The translations under genes and the position numbers were made by a program. From Halegenticoccus tardaugens (GTDB lineage: Archaea > Halobacteriota > Halobacteria > Halobacteriales > Haloferacaceae): 64,000 nucleotides of DNA. Below, one piece after another: positions 34,940 to 43,645 of this stretch. The stretch covers positions 124,001 to 188,000 of the forward strand of contig NZ_SDIC01000007.1 of NCBI RefSeq assembly GCF_004116405.1. Direction: 5' to 3'. Positions within the stretch are counted from its first letter, which is position 1, and the number at the start of each line of letters is the position of its first letter. The notes beneath the pieces were generated by a model. The model did not search any database, was not told the origin of the DNA, and saw nothing but the letters and a program-made list of their open reading frames with translations.

Positions 34940-35700
34940 TTATCCCTCGTTCCAGTTGTCGAGTTCTTCGTGTGTAATTTCGAGCAATCCTTGAAGCCAG
35001 TCGTTGAATTCATCCTTGAGCTCCGTGTGGAGGGATTCATCGTATATCCACAGAGTACGACCAAGATCCAATGCGGTCAGCCAGTCTCGGACCTGATTGT
35101 TAGCTAAATTGAGGCGCTGCCCCCTTCCTCAATGAGCGCCGAAGGCGCGAGCGGGGAGGGGATACAGCGTGTACAAGAGCGAAGCTCTTGTGCGCGAACG
35201 AGACGCTACGCGTCTCGTCAACGTCACCAGAAGCCGTAGGCTTCTGGTTGGCAGCCAGAACGCTTCCGCGTTCTGGCGACGCCCGCACAGTTCTCAAACG
35301 TGTTCGGTAGCAGGCCCACAGGCCCACGTTCTGCAACACGTATACGCATTAGTACGTATAGCGCGCACGTAGTGAGACTTTCTCGCGGTATCACGAAAGT
35401 AGAAGTGGTTCACTCCGATTCAATGCCTGTGGAGACTGCGCTCCCTACGGGAACCACTTCGGTTCCTGCAAAGCGCGTTATGGAAGCGGGAAGCCCCCCC
35501 TCACGGAGCGAACGGCGCAAGCCGTGAGCGAGTAGGACAGGGTAGTTCACCGCTTTGGTGCTGGAACCTGCTGCCCAAAGTTGGAGTAGGTCCAATTCTT
35601 CGACCATCGCGAGACGGGCAAAATCTGCGAATGCAGCGCTCACCTCCCAGGATAATTGGTATACGAAACTGACTCTCGATGGGGTTCACGTTCTCCGCTC
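34940..35700 (-). pseudogene. Hypothetical gene interrupted by a palindromic element
   Basis: Two minus-strand coding-like pieces flank the element at 35107-35556. The upstream piece (35557 to about 35700) reads YQLSWEVSAAFADFARLA, then MVEELDLLQLWAAGSSTKA. The downstream piece (34940-35105) reads NNQVRDWLTALDLGRTLWIY and DEFNDWLQGLLEITHEELDN, ending in a TAA. Joined across the element they make one continuous helical protein of about 95 residues, whose own start is not obvious. The family was not recognised. The reconstruction is an inference from frame continuity and character. Confidence 0.5.
35107..35556. repeat. Four-hairpin palindromic element, family F-like
   Basis: The left end CCCCCTTCCTCA followed by GAGCGCCGAAGGCGCGAGCGG matches the left part of the family F elements, and the right end GTGAGCGAGTAGGACAGGG plus TAGTTCAC matches their right end. 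In between, four perfect short palindromes follow each other: ACAAGAGCGAAGCTCTTGT (35173-35191), ACGAGACGCTACGCGTCTCGT, CCAGAAGCCGTAGGCTTCTGG and CCAGAACGCTTCCGCGTTCTGG (up to about 35276). It splits a hypothetical gene and encodes no recognisable protein. Confidence 0.65.
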
Positions 35701-35782
35701 AAGAGGAGCAGCCTGGCCCCCGTCAACGACTCGATAGTATAGTGAATGACGGTTTATTTTAGCCTTCAAGGGATAGGGGAGT

Positions 35783-36265
35783 GTCGATAGTAAACTACCC
35801 CGCCCTACTCGCTCCCTCCCGCCTTACGGCGATCGGTCACTCCTTGAGGGTGGGGCTTTACCGCACCGACAGTGTACCCTGCACCCCCATGCATGGACGC
35901 GGCCCGGCTTCCTGCATCCGGGTGGACGACAGGTCGGCGTGGTTGCTGCGACCTGCCTACCGGACCCACCCGGAAGTTGTCCCGCTGATTTCATTCCCGG
36001 TGTTCTCACGCTCTACCCCAAGATGGGGACGGAGAGGCCAGTGGCATCACGTTCGCGGTCACAGTTCCCGAGTAGAGGACGCGATACTCTCGCGCCACAG
36101 GCGTCGGTTTACTGGCGACGCCTACCCACCCAGACTTCTGCCGGGAGAGCAGTAACTCAGGAGAGGCGGCACACCGGCTTAACCCTTTGCGAAACGCGCT
36201 CCTCCCCTCCCTCCTCGCGCCATCGGCGCTCGGTGAGGAAGGGGGCTCTGCGCTACCGTTTAGCT
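35783..36265 (-). repeat. Palindrome-rich element, family F, inverted copy
   Basis: Its reverse complement parallels 5320-5814. It starts with GCAGAGCCCCCTTCCTCA, has the core GTGAGAACACCGGGAAT and GCGGGACAA, has CGTCCATGCATGG, and ends with GAGGGAGCGAGTAGGGCGGG and TAGTTTAC. Similarity is best at both ends and in the core and weaker between, as expected for a structured RNA or a transposon end. It lies just downstream of the parA partner gene. No protein was recognised. Confidence 0.65.
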
Positions 36266-36275
36266 CATACCATTC

Positions 36276-36302
36276 TCGATTCAGTGATTCAGTGAATCAC
36301 TG
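36276..36302. repeat. GATTC-type repeats at the 3' end of the partition operon
   Basis: TCTCGATTCAGTGATTCAGT and GTGAATCACTGATC form two direct and one inverted GATTCA copy, the same motif as in the array upstream of parA. Confidence 0.5.
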
Positions 36303-36749
36303 ATCGACGTCTTGCTTTGCGAGTTCGCGAATTTTTTCTTTCGTTTTCTCTGGGTACTCGCCGAACGCCACTTCAAAGATGCCACGATAGAAGTGTTTGT
36401 TCTTCTGCAGCGTGACGTCCTCGCGTTTCAGTCGCTTTTTCAGGCGAGTAAATGTGATCTCGATGTCCTCGCTCTGCTCCGGCTCCACGTATATCGTGGC
36501 TGAATCCCAATCCTTGCGGATGTTCAGCGGTTCGTCGTCTGATACTCCTGCTCTGCTCGCGGAAGATTCGGTGGTGCTCGTGGATGCGATTCGCTGTTGA
36601 TTCGACTGATGTTCAGTAGCCGCTGCAGCATCGCGGCCTTCCGCTTCTGATTCCGCCGACGTCTCCGTGGCCTCCTCTTCGGTGCTGGCGTTCTTGTCTT
36701 CCCCTTCGTCTGAGGGATCCTCGAATCGCTCATCCATTCCCCGAGGCAT
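36297..36749 (-). CDS. Small acidic protein next to ParA, candidate partition partner
   Basis: A 150-residue protein. The first 70 residues are acidic and Ser/Glu/Ala-rich, likely disordered. The C-terminal half looks folded (IRKDWDSATIYVEPEQSEDI, then LKKRLKREDVTLQKNKHFYR and FEVAFGEYPEKTKEKIRELA) and is basic enough to bind DNA. ATG 36749 follows the parA stop by 4 bp, so the two are co-transcribed; the longer frame from 36821 would overlap parA. GATTC-type repeats follow right at its 3' end (36276-36302) as well as upstream of parA. It is plausibly a ParB-like centromere-binding protein, but no ParB family signature was recognised. Confidence 0.65.
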   Translation of the reverse strand: MPRGMDERFEDPSDEGEDKNASTEEEATETSAESEAEGRDAAAATEHQSNQQRIASTSTTESSASRAGVSDDEPLNIRKDWDSATIYVEPEQSEDIEITFTRLKKRLKREDVTLQKNKHFYRGIFEVAFGEYPEKTKEKIRELAKQDVDQ

Positions 36750-36753
36750 ACTT

Positions 36754-37665
36754 TTACGCCTCCACCTGTGTCTTGTCGAACGCCCGTTCCATCGTCTCTG
36801 CAACTTCCAAGAAGAGGTCACGCTCTACTTGCTGGTCGTTCGGGTCCTCCCATTCGAAAATGTCCCGTCCGTTATCCCACGCACGCTGAATCGCTACTCG
36901 CATCGGGAGTTTGAAAATCCGAGCCATCGCCGCGAAGGACTCGTCGAATGCGTTGAGGAACTTTTGTGACTGACCGTCATCCCGGTACATGTTCGCCAGT
37001 AGTCCGACAATTGCAATCTCGATCTGCTGGTTGTCCTCGATCGACTCCAGTTGGTCCCACAAGTCGTCCAGCGCATCCCGTGACGTTGCTTGAGTCTGCG
37101 CAGCCAGGAAGACGTTCTGAGCCGCGATGAACGCCGCGTCCGTCAGAACTGAGAGGTCCGGAGGACAGTCGATTAAGATGAAATCGTAGTCGTATCCGTC
37201 TTCAACCAGCTCCTCGAGGGCGAGTTTCAGCGAGAGACGGGCGTTTGCATCGTCCATCCAATCTCGCGCAAGGCTCATATCCTTGTGACTGGGAACCAGA
37301 TCGAAGTGCAGGTGGTCGTACTCGTCGGCCTCAATCACGATCTCTGAGAGTCTGGTATCGTGCGTGCGCGGATTATCGACGAGAACGTCGAGGAGGTTCG
37401 CGTCATCGGTGACAAGTGTGTTGGGAAGGCCGTTTTTCGGACTTGACGGGTCGTTGTCGTCGCCCGGACCTAGTCCGAGCCCCTTCGTCATGTCGGCTTG
37501 GGGATCCATATCGATCGCAAGAACATCGTGGTCGCGAGTGGCCAGCGCCGCTGCGCTGTTAATCGTCGCCGTTGTCTTCCCGGTCCCGCCTTTCTGGTTC
37601 CCGAAGGCGATCGTGGGGATGCCAGTCGATGGTGTGACGCCCCAGCCACGAGGTGACTCGGTCAT
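36754..37665 (-). CDS. parA: ParA family partition ATPase
   Basis: A 303-residue ATPase of the ParA/Soj type that drives segregation of plasmid-like replicons. The deviant Walker A KGGTGKTT lies at residues 25-32, followed by AIDMDPQADMTKGLGLG (Walker A' region), DYDFILIDCPPDLSVLT (Walker B) and NVFLAAQTQATSRDALDD. A short N-terminal tail precedes the fold, with no HTH domain, so it probably needs the small partner encoded downstream. The 400 bp upstream of it is dense with GATTC-type repeats, likely the centromere. Confidence 0.9.
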   Translation of the reverse strand: MTESPRGWGVTPSTGIPTIAFGNQKGGTGKTTATINSAAALATRDHDVLAIDMDPQADMTKGLGLGPGDDNDPSSPKNGLPNTLVTDDANLLDVLVDNPRTHDTRLSEIVIEADEYDHLHFDLVPSHKDMSLARDWMDDANARLSLKLALEELVEDGYDYDFILIDCPPDLSVLTDAAFIAAQNVFLAAQTQATSRDALDDLWDQLESIEDNQQIEIAIVGLLANMYRDDGQSQKFLNAFDESFAAMARIFKLPMRVAIQRAWDNGRDIFEWEDPNDQQVERDLFLEVAETMERAFDKTQVEA

Positions 37666-38057
37666 AATTCGATCATTGAATCAATGATTCATAAATCTAC
37701 GTCAGACGTTCGGTTGTGTTGTCTTAATCTGGAAACTTAGAATTGGGGGGATAGGGCACCCGAAGAGCAAAGATTCGATTTCAAAAAACCCTCATTGGCT
37801 CATGGATTCACTGATTAACTGCTTCATTATCTCATTGAATCACTGATACAGTGATTCCAGTACTACAATTTTCCTTGGTTCACTAATTCAAAGATTCGAT
37901 GATTCTATGATTCAAGAATTCCGAGAATCTTGTATTCAAATCGCTTTCGGAGATCAAGAATCTAATAGCCACAGAGTCAAGGCTTCTTGATTTCCATTAC
38001 TCTTGGATTCCATGATTCTCTGATTCACATATCTTTAATGGACAGATTCTGAATCGC
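37666..38057. repeat. GATTC/GAATC repeat array upstream of parA (candidate centromere)
   Basis: About twenty GATTC or GAATC motifs, in both orientations, crowd into roughly 390 bp. Examples are ATTGAATCAATGATTCAT at 37675-37692, the run CAAAGATTCGATGATTC and TATGATTCAAGAATTCC at 37888-37922, and TTGGATTCCATGATTC with TCTGATTCAC at 38003-38028. No gene was recognised. Clustered short repeats immediately upstream of parA are the usual form of plasmid parS/iteron sites, and autoregulation of parA through them is likely. Confidence 0.65.
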
Positions 38058-38627
38058 ATATGCCGCCCGATTCTGTGTGTTCTCTCCGAAGGCTACGTCC
38101 AGTTAGTCTCGCATGAACTCGCTACGGACTCGACGAGAACATGAATCAGACGGTAATTTTACATCAGCACCCGAGGACGCTACTACCCTGCTCTGCGGCT
38201 ATCTCGTCGACGCCTTCGATGACTGCTCTATAGGTATCTTACTAAAAGCGACGATAGAGCTGCGGACTCGGCCGCTTACCCTCAAATCGCTCGTGGAGAT
38301 ACTGCAGCTGTTGAGTGGGGACGCGAGCGAGCGCGTCGGAGTAGTATCCCGCTTTGTTGCCTGAGTCGGGAAAGTTGTCGATGACCGTTTTGAGGGTATG
38401 ACCCGGGAGTAGCAGTGGAATCAGTGGGTTCCATGGAGTTGGGTTGTGGTACAGTGTGGAGGTAGATGAATTCACTGTGCGTTACCATAGTAACGCACAG
38501 TAGATACTTGAATCGCTGAATTGAACGATATCGCTGCTTACAGACAATCTATCCCCTTTCGACTCATGTATAAACTACATAATGATATATTAAATCCATG
38601 AATTTGGAAGTTGAGACTACAGCGGGT
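38058..38627. other. Gap between the partition locus and an IS element
   Basis: Short open frames on both strands (for example a minus-strand frame at 38242-38475 ending in QYLHERFEGKRPSPQLYRR) could be fragments of a lost gene, but none carries a recognisable domain. The sequence CAGTGGGAC-like and TAACGCACAGTAGATAC region shows no strong repeats. I see nothing else in it. Confidence 0.25.
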
Positions 38628-40474
38628 TTAGCAGGGCTGTGATGCGTGAATTTGACCGATTCGGTCAGCGGAAACTACCTCAGATCGCTCTCCAAACGAC
38701 CATTCTTGTTACACCACCAATCATATGGGCGAATGTTCGAGACTTCCAGCAGCGTAGCCACTCAGACGGCCCGCTAACCCGAACAGAGTACCCTCACTAC
38801 CCGATTCTTGTCTCCTTCTTCAGCAGCGTCAGCGTGTTGTCCGCTGTAATCACCGGTGAGTGCTCATACTTACCGATTAACTCAACCTGCACGAGCAAAT
38901 CGACAGCTCGCCAGATCGAGTACAGCAGACACGCGAACGCGAAGTAGAAGAACCGCAGCCCGAAATTCTTCGACGTGGTCGCGGCCATGAACCGCTTTAT
39001 CGACCTGTACCCGCTCTCGATTTCCCACCGGTAGCCGTACTCCTGAGATGTCCGCTCCCCCGATTCGTCATGAACACCGAATACTGCCGGTGATCGTCGT
39101 GCGCGAAGTCCTCTTTCCGACGGTAGATCAGCGTCGTCTCGTGCCATTCGTTCTTGCCGAGATGGAGCCTGCGGTCGGTCTCGTACCGGTCTTGATCACG
39201 CCGGAGCAACCGCTTGGCCTGGGCTTTCTCACTCGTCCGCATCCTCTTCGGCACGACGTACGAGAGCCCGCGCTGGCTGACCATCTCCAGCATATGCTGG
39301 CTGTCGAACTCCCGGTCCATCAGCACGTTATCGACGTGAACGAGGTCTTCGACGGAGTCAAGCAGATCCTCGACGATTCCCTTTCGTGACTCATCCCGTC
39401 GGACTGGCCGCGCATCGAGGACGAGCGGGACCGCATTGCCGACCAACTGCACCGTCGCCCACTGGTAAGCGTATTCGTCACTCGCTTCTTTCGTGCCGAT
39501 GATCTCGGCCTCGTGACCAGAACGGTCGCCAGTGAATGGATCAGCCTCGATGATGTCGATTGCAACGATTCCCGCTCGATGAAACACCGTCGTTTCAGCC
39601 ACCCGGTCTAGAAGTCGGTCACGGGACCGGCGATACATCTCGCGAATCCGTTCGACGGAAAGATCCCGAATCTGCTCGCGATGAGCGTGTCCCAGCGGTG
39701 TTCGGTCTCGCTGTGAGTCGTAGGCGAAGCTTCGAGCACCCTCATTCGCTGCCAAACGCTCACGTAACCCAAGATAGGTCTGCAGATCCGTGAATGCGTG
39801 CTCGTGAATTTCACAGCCTTCACCTCGATCCAACGAAAAGCCGCGATAAACGATTTGGCTGACGTGGTTCGTGAGCTGCCTGGCGCACTCAAGAACGGAC
39901 TGCTCGTCAAGTCGCGATTCATCACTCCGCTGGTGACGACACGTATCTGGTAGCTCTCGTGGGACAGATACACCCGTTCGAGCGGCCTTGATCAGGATTG
40001 TCCTCGCAGCCGTCTTGATCGTGCCTCTAAGATCTGTAGTGAACCGTCGATGCCAACTCCGCCATAGCGTTGACTGGTCGGGCACCGACTTGGTATAGAG
40101 TCGACAACACAGTGACGGGCGCTGGTAGAGGAACTCAACAAGGGCTGTCTCGTGATTCCACCCATGGAGTACTTTGAGCAAAAACAGCCGCACCAGCAAG
40201 GTCATGTCGTATCGTGTCGATCCAGTGAACCGATCATGGGGGCGGAAATCGACGTACGCCAGCGGAATGTCAGACACAAAGTGTTCAACTGACTCGTGAG
40301 CATCGTGCTCGAACCAGACCTTGGCGACGGTTCGAACGTCTTCTTCGTGACCGCCGAGTGAACTCTGGTCGTACAGTGGTGTGAACCGTAGGCTGGCCAT
40401 TCGAAGTAGGATGCTACCGCAATTGTTCGGAAAACCTCGCGTCGAGATATTCGTGTAGAGGGCATTGCTGAATA
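38628..40474 (-). mobile_element. IS element with a frameshifted DDE transposase (ISH3-like)
   Basis: The transposase gene is flanked by imperfect terminal inverted repeats. The left end reads GTTTAGCAGGGCTGTG and the right end, inverted, reads ATTCAGCAATGCCCTC, both followed by a CG(TG)AAT motif. The exact ends are estimated, not proven, and no target duplication was confirmed. Confidence 0.55.
38797..40400 (-). pseudogene. DDE transposase, ISH3/IS4-like, frameshifted
   Basis: The long first frame (40400 down to about 39060) has the N-terminal region LARLFLLKVLHGW-like LVRLFLLKVLHGWNHETALV, a first catalytic Asp in VAIDIIEADPFTGD and a second in NVLMDREFDSQHML. At a run of five G (near 39060) the frame shifts, and the C-terminal part continues in another frame with EYGYRWEIESGYRSIKRFM (the Y-W-E-R-K catalytic Glu block) and FGLRFFYFAFACLLYSIWRA. 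Joined, it is about 534 residues. The break may be a pseudogene mutation, a sequencing error or a programmed shift, as some IS elements use. Confidence 0.75.
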
Positions 40475-40576
40475 CTAGTGACTTATTCTATGATATTTGT
40501 TCAATCGTCCACGAAAATCAAGTATACTGGCATATAACAGTTGAATCTGCAACTAAATAGACAAAAGAGGCAACGT

Positions 40577-41257
40577 ATGACGGCAACCCGTTGTTTTATC
40601 CCACTTATCAGTGATTTTTGGTTCGTGTTCGACCTTAACATCATTCTCGCATTCATCCCAGCCGCCTTGGTGCTGATAATCTCACCGGGGCCTGACAGCA
40701 TCTATACGCTGACTCGAAGCATAAGTGATGGCCGGACCGTCGGCGTTACTGCTGCATTGGGATCCTCAACTGGAAGCATCGTCCACACGACAGCCGCGGT
40801 TCTCGGGCTCTCAGCTATTCTCAAAACATCAGCTGTTGCATATACCATCGTCAAATTGGTCGGTGCAGCGTACTTGGTCTACCTTGGCATACAGACATTC
40901 AGAAGCTCGGAGGAGTTCGAGATCACACCAGAGAGTACGAGCTTCACGCCGAACGAATCGTTTAAAAGTGCACTCATGATCAACGTATTGAATCCAAAGG
41001 TTGCAATATTCTTTCTCGCGTTTCTCCCGCAGTTCGTTCAGCCAAGTGGTTCGACTGCTATCCAGCTGTTTACATTCGGAGTCCTCTTTGCGACACTTGG
41101 ATTTTGCTATCAAGCACTTTTAGCAATCTTCTCGGCGCGGGCTCGGCGAGCCATCACCGAACGCGAACTCGTGCAGACGATCCTCCGTGCTGTAAGCGGA
41201 AGCGTTCTCATCGGCTTCGGGCTCAAGCTCGCGCTTGAACGACGGGTCACATCGTAG
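40577..41257 (+). CDS. LysE family amino-acid exporter
   Basis: A 226-residue membrane protein of the LysE/RhtB family that exports amino acids or similar small molecules by proton exchange. The family start SPGPDSIYTLTRSISDGRTVGVTAALG (split here as SPGPDSIY and SDGRTVGVTAALG) follows a first helix. A second core region is VKLVGAAYLVYLGIQTFRS, and LNPKVAIFFLAFLPQFV is the third signature. Six hydrophobic segments are visible. ATG 40577 is used because MTATRCF gives a normal length; ATG 40541 would add 12 charged residues. It reads alone, and its GC content is lower than the sugar island to the right. Confidence 0.85.
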   Translation: MTATRCFIPLISDFWFVFDLNIILAFIPAALVLIISPGPDSIYTLTRSISDGRTVGVTAALGSSTGSIVHTTAAVLGLSAILKTSAVAYTIVKLVGAAYLVYLGIQTFRSSEEFEITPESTSFTPNESFKSALMINVLNPKVAIFFLAFLPQFVQPSGSTAIQLFTFGVLFATLGFCYQALLAIFSARARRAITERELVQTILRAVSGSVLIGFGLKLALERRVTS

Positions 41258-41561
41258 TTTTTGAGACATCAACTATCCATCCTAAATAGTTTTTGCAAAT
41301 GACTAGTATGACCAGTGAACGATCTAATGACCATATGCATTGAGAACTCCGGTCTCAACTTTTGCGTGAATTCGAAGTACCCCACAATTTCGGAGGATAT
41401 ATATTTTATGACATATCCGAATAAACGTGGATAAAATAGACTACATCGACAGGATTAAACCAAAATAATCGCTAAGACACATTAAATGCGCAAAAACTAA
41501 ACATTCGGCATCTCGCAGAGCGTTGCAACCCACGATAGACAGTCCGAGTTGGTATAGAGAG
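41258..41561. other. AT-rich intergenic gap
   Basis: About 300 bp without a gene I can support. Nothing but AT-rich tracts and short palindromes is visible. Confidence 0.3.
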
Positions 41562-41760
41562 CTAATCCGATGGGATCAGTGATGAGCAAACCAATTCGGC
41601 ACACGCACCAGCTGTCAGAACTGGCGCGTAGTCCAACTTACCGCCGACACATGCCTTCAACAGGAAATCTGTGAGCCGCCAGATGATGTGGAGCAGCACT
41701 GCGAACACATCATAGAACAGCCGCACCCGGTAGTCCTTCGAAAAAGCGTAACTCGTCAGT
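41562..41760 (-). pseudogene. C-terminal fragment of an ISH-type transposase
   Basis: The minus strand reads SYAFSKDYRVRLFYDVFAVL, then LHIIWRLTDFLLKACVGGKL and DYAPVLTAGACAEL, ending in a TAG. This pattern (YRVRLFY...IWRLTDFLLK) is the C-terminal membrane-like end of haloarchaeal ISH transposases and is like, but not the same as, the end of the element at 38797. The remainder of the transposase is missing, so this is a relic. It abuts the CMD-family gene. Confidence 0.6.
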
Positions 41761-41826
41761 GTGGACCATCGAGATTTGGTCCGTTCGATCCCGCACGTAT
41801 ATTACAATCGGACGGTATACCGACTT

Positions 41827-42408
41827 ATGGTTCGAACCTCGTACGTCGATCCAGAGGACCTACCGGCCAACAAGCGGGTGCTGCTCGATACCCTCTCTGA
41901 CGACGTCCCGGAGGAGGGCGAACGAGAGCACTCGCTGTGTGGTGGCACTCTGAACGTCTACCGAGCGATCGGTCGGAATCTCCCCTTGCTCGAGGGGTTC
42001 CGGTCGTACGCCTCCGTGGCCTGGGGAGAGAGCGGGCTCTCGCCCCACGATCGTGAGGTCGTCATCCTGTCGATCGCCTATCACGCCGGATCGTCCTACG
42101 AGTGGCAACAGCATGTCCGTGTCGCTCTCGACGCCGGAATGGAACCGGAGCAGCTCCTCGCCATCTCTCGCGAAGAGACGGACCGCCTCCCGCCCGAACA
42201 CGCGGCAATCAACGCGTACGTCGAACGGTTCGTCGACGGTCGCGTAACAGACGAGACCCACAAGCGGCTCACCGAACACTATGACGAAGCGGTCATCATC
42301 GGCATCGGGATGCTGTCCGGGTGCTACCTCGGACTGGCGCGCGTGCTCCAGGCGCTCGACGTCGATCTCGAATCCGATTTCGTCGGCTGGGACCTCGAGA
42401 ACCTTTGA
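41827..42408 (+). CDS. Carboxymuconolactone decarboxylase (CMD/AhpD) family protein
   Basis: A 193-residue protein of the CMD-like fold. The core LSPHDREVVILSIAYHAGSS and YEWQQHVRVALDAGMEPEQL corresponds to the family's active-site helices, but the CxxC of AhpD is absent (HAGS instead). That points to the decarboxylase/lactonase-like or unassigned branch rather than a peroxidase partner. The open frame runs upstream to 41761 through the transposase relic; ATG 41827 begins VRTSYVDPEDLP. It is close to a decayed RidA gene and may be part of an old catabolic set. Confidence 0.8.
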   Translation: MVRTSYVDPEDLPANKRVLLDTLSDDVPEEGEREHSLCGGTLNVYRAIGRNLPLLEGFRSYASVAWGESGLSPHDREVVILSIAYHAGSSYEWQQHVRVALDAGMEPEQLLAISREETDRLPPEHAAINAYVERFVDGRVTDETHKRLTEHYDEAVIIGIGMLSGCYLGLARVLQALDVDLESDFVGWDLENL

Positions 42409-42479
42409 CGTCACAACCATCGGAGCCCGCGTTCGCACAAGTGGCAGGCGAACGTCGCGGCCGGTGTGGGATTACCGCG

Positions 42480-42799
42480 AGGCGACGCGCTCTCGACGAT
42501 CAGTGCTGCTGACCGTGGGGGGGGAGTGCCCGTAGTCGTCTGGCGGGACAGCGACTTCTCGCACCGGACGTTCGTGTAGTGGGACTGGAACAGTTCCACG
42601 AACTCCCGGCGGCTTTGAGGACGGCGGCGATGTTGTCGAGCGTCTGTGCGGTCTGTTCGCCGATGTCGTCGCTGACGACGTCGCCGGAGTCGGGGTCGAC
42701 GGGGCCCTGCTCGGAGACGAAGATACGGTCATTGTCTCGAAGCGCTTGCGAGAACGGACCGATGCTGGCCGGTGCTGCGTCCGTGTGTATCTGTTCCAT
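42480..42799 (-). pseudogene. RidA (YjgF) family deaminase, broken
   Basis: The N-terminal half is normal (HTDAAPASIGPFSQALRDND, VSEQGPVDPDSGDVVSDDIG, EQTAQTLDNIAAVLKAAGSS) and would start at ATG 42799. After AGSS the expected strand and the RxxxxVxLP end are scrambled over two frames; fragments such as VELFQSHYTNV and PPPRSA can be seen before 42480. RidA hydrolyses reactive enamines and imines. At least two frameshifts or indels remove the C-terminal half, so the protein is probably lost. Confidence 0.65.
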
Positions 42800-42941
42800 G
42801 CGCGTCGGTGACGAAACTCGCTGCACTCTTAGTGGTTTCTCTCGCCGGCGTGCGCATCGCACTCGCCAGAACCGCCTCGTTCTCGCACACCCGCCGTGAC
42901 AGTTAACACCCGTCCACTCGAAGTCGCGCTCGAACGTACAG

Positions 42942-43535
42942 ATGGACCTCATGCGCTTGCTGGACGAGTTGCGCGTGCTGAGTCAGAACGGGCTCGAGTA
43001 CGCCGACAACCCCTACGACGAGGAGCGGTACGAGCGGATACTCGAACTGACGTGTCGGTACTACGGGAAGGCACTCGACATCCCGTCCGACGACGTCAGA
43101 GACCGCTTCGCCGCCGAACTCGGACACATAACGCCGAAAATCGGAGCCGAGGCGGCGGTGTTCGACTCGAAGGGCCGCATCCTGCTGATGCGACGCGCCG
43201 ATGACGGGACGTGGTGTCTTCCCTGTGGGTGGGTCGACCCGAACGAATCACCGGCCGAGGCCGCAGTTCGAGAGACGCGCGAGGAGACGGGACTTGACGT
43301 CTCGGTGATCGAACTGGTCGACGTCTATCACTATGCGCCGAGCGAGCGGTTCGGGCCGCACGGCCGCGTCGACGTACTCTACCGTTGCGCGGTCGAGAGT
43401 GGGTCGCTCGAACTCTCTCACGAGGGAGAGGCGCTCGGGTACTGGCAGATAACCGACGTTCCCGTCTGGCACAAAGCGCACGAAACGTACGCCAGAGCCG
43501 CGCTCGACGCGGCAACAGAGACGTCCAGCCGGTAG
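42942..43535 (+). CDS. NUDIX hydrolase
   Basis: A 197-residue NUDIX hydrolase, which cleaves nucleoside-diphosphate derivatives such as ADP-ribose or NDP-sugars using Mg. The NUDIX box G-x5-E-x7-REUxEExGU is complete at residues 96-118 (GWVDPNESPAEAAVRETREE followed by TGL). The first 65 residues form a helical N-terminal domain (LLDELRVLSQNGLEYADNPY) as in the ADP-ribose-type NUDIX family seen in bacteria and haloarchaea. It starts the plus-strand run that leads to the sugar genes 110 bp downstream and may recycle NDP-sugar by-products. Confidence 0.88.
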   Translation: MDLMRLLDELRVLSQNGLEYADNPYDEERYERILELTCRYYGKALDIPSDDVRDRFAAELGHITPKIGAEAAVFDSKGRILLMRRADDGTWCLPCGWVDPNESPAEAAVRETREETGLDVSVIELVDVYHYAPSERFGPHGRVDVLYRCAVESGSLELSHEGEALGYWQITDVPVWHKAHETYARAALDAATETSSR

Positions 43536-43645
43536 GACGACCAGCGGGTCGGACGACTGATTCGGGGACAGGAGACGGACGCGACCGGCGTCTGGTACGA
43601 TAACGGACGGAACGACTATGTGGGTGGATCACAACTTTCGGAGAG

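Noticed and set aside
37666..38057. GATTC array as restriction or methylation sites
   Set aside because: Sites of a five-base motif occur by chance, but this density directly upstream of parA is better explained as a centromere-type array.
38113..38475. Short open frames on both strands between the partition locus and the IS element
   Set aside because: None has a domain, a good start context or a family I recognise; they may be fragments.
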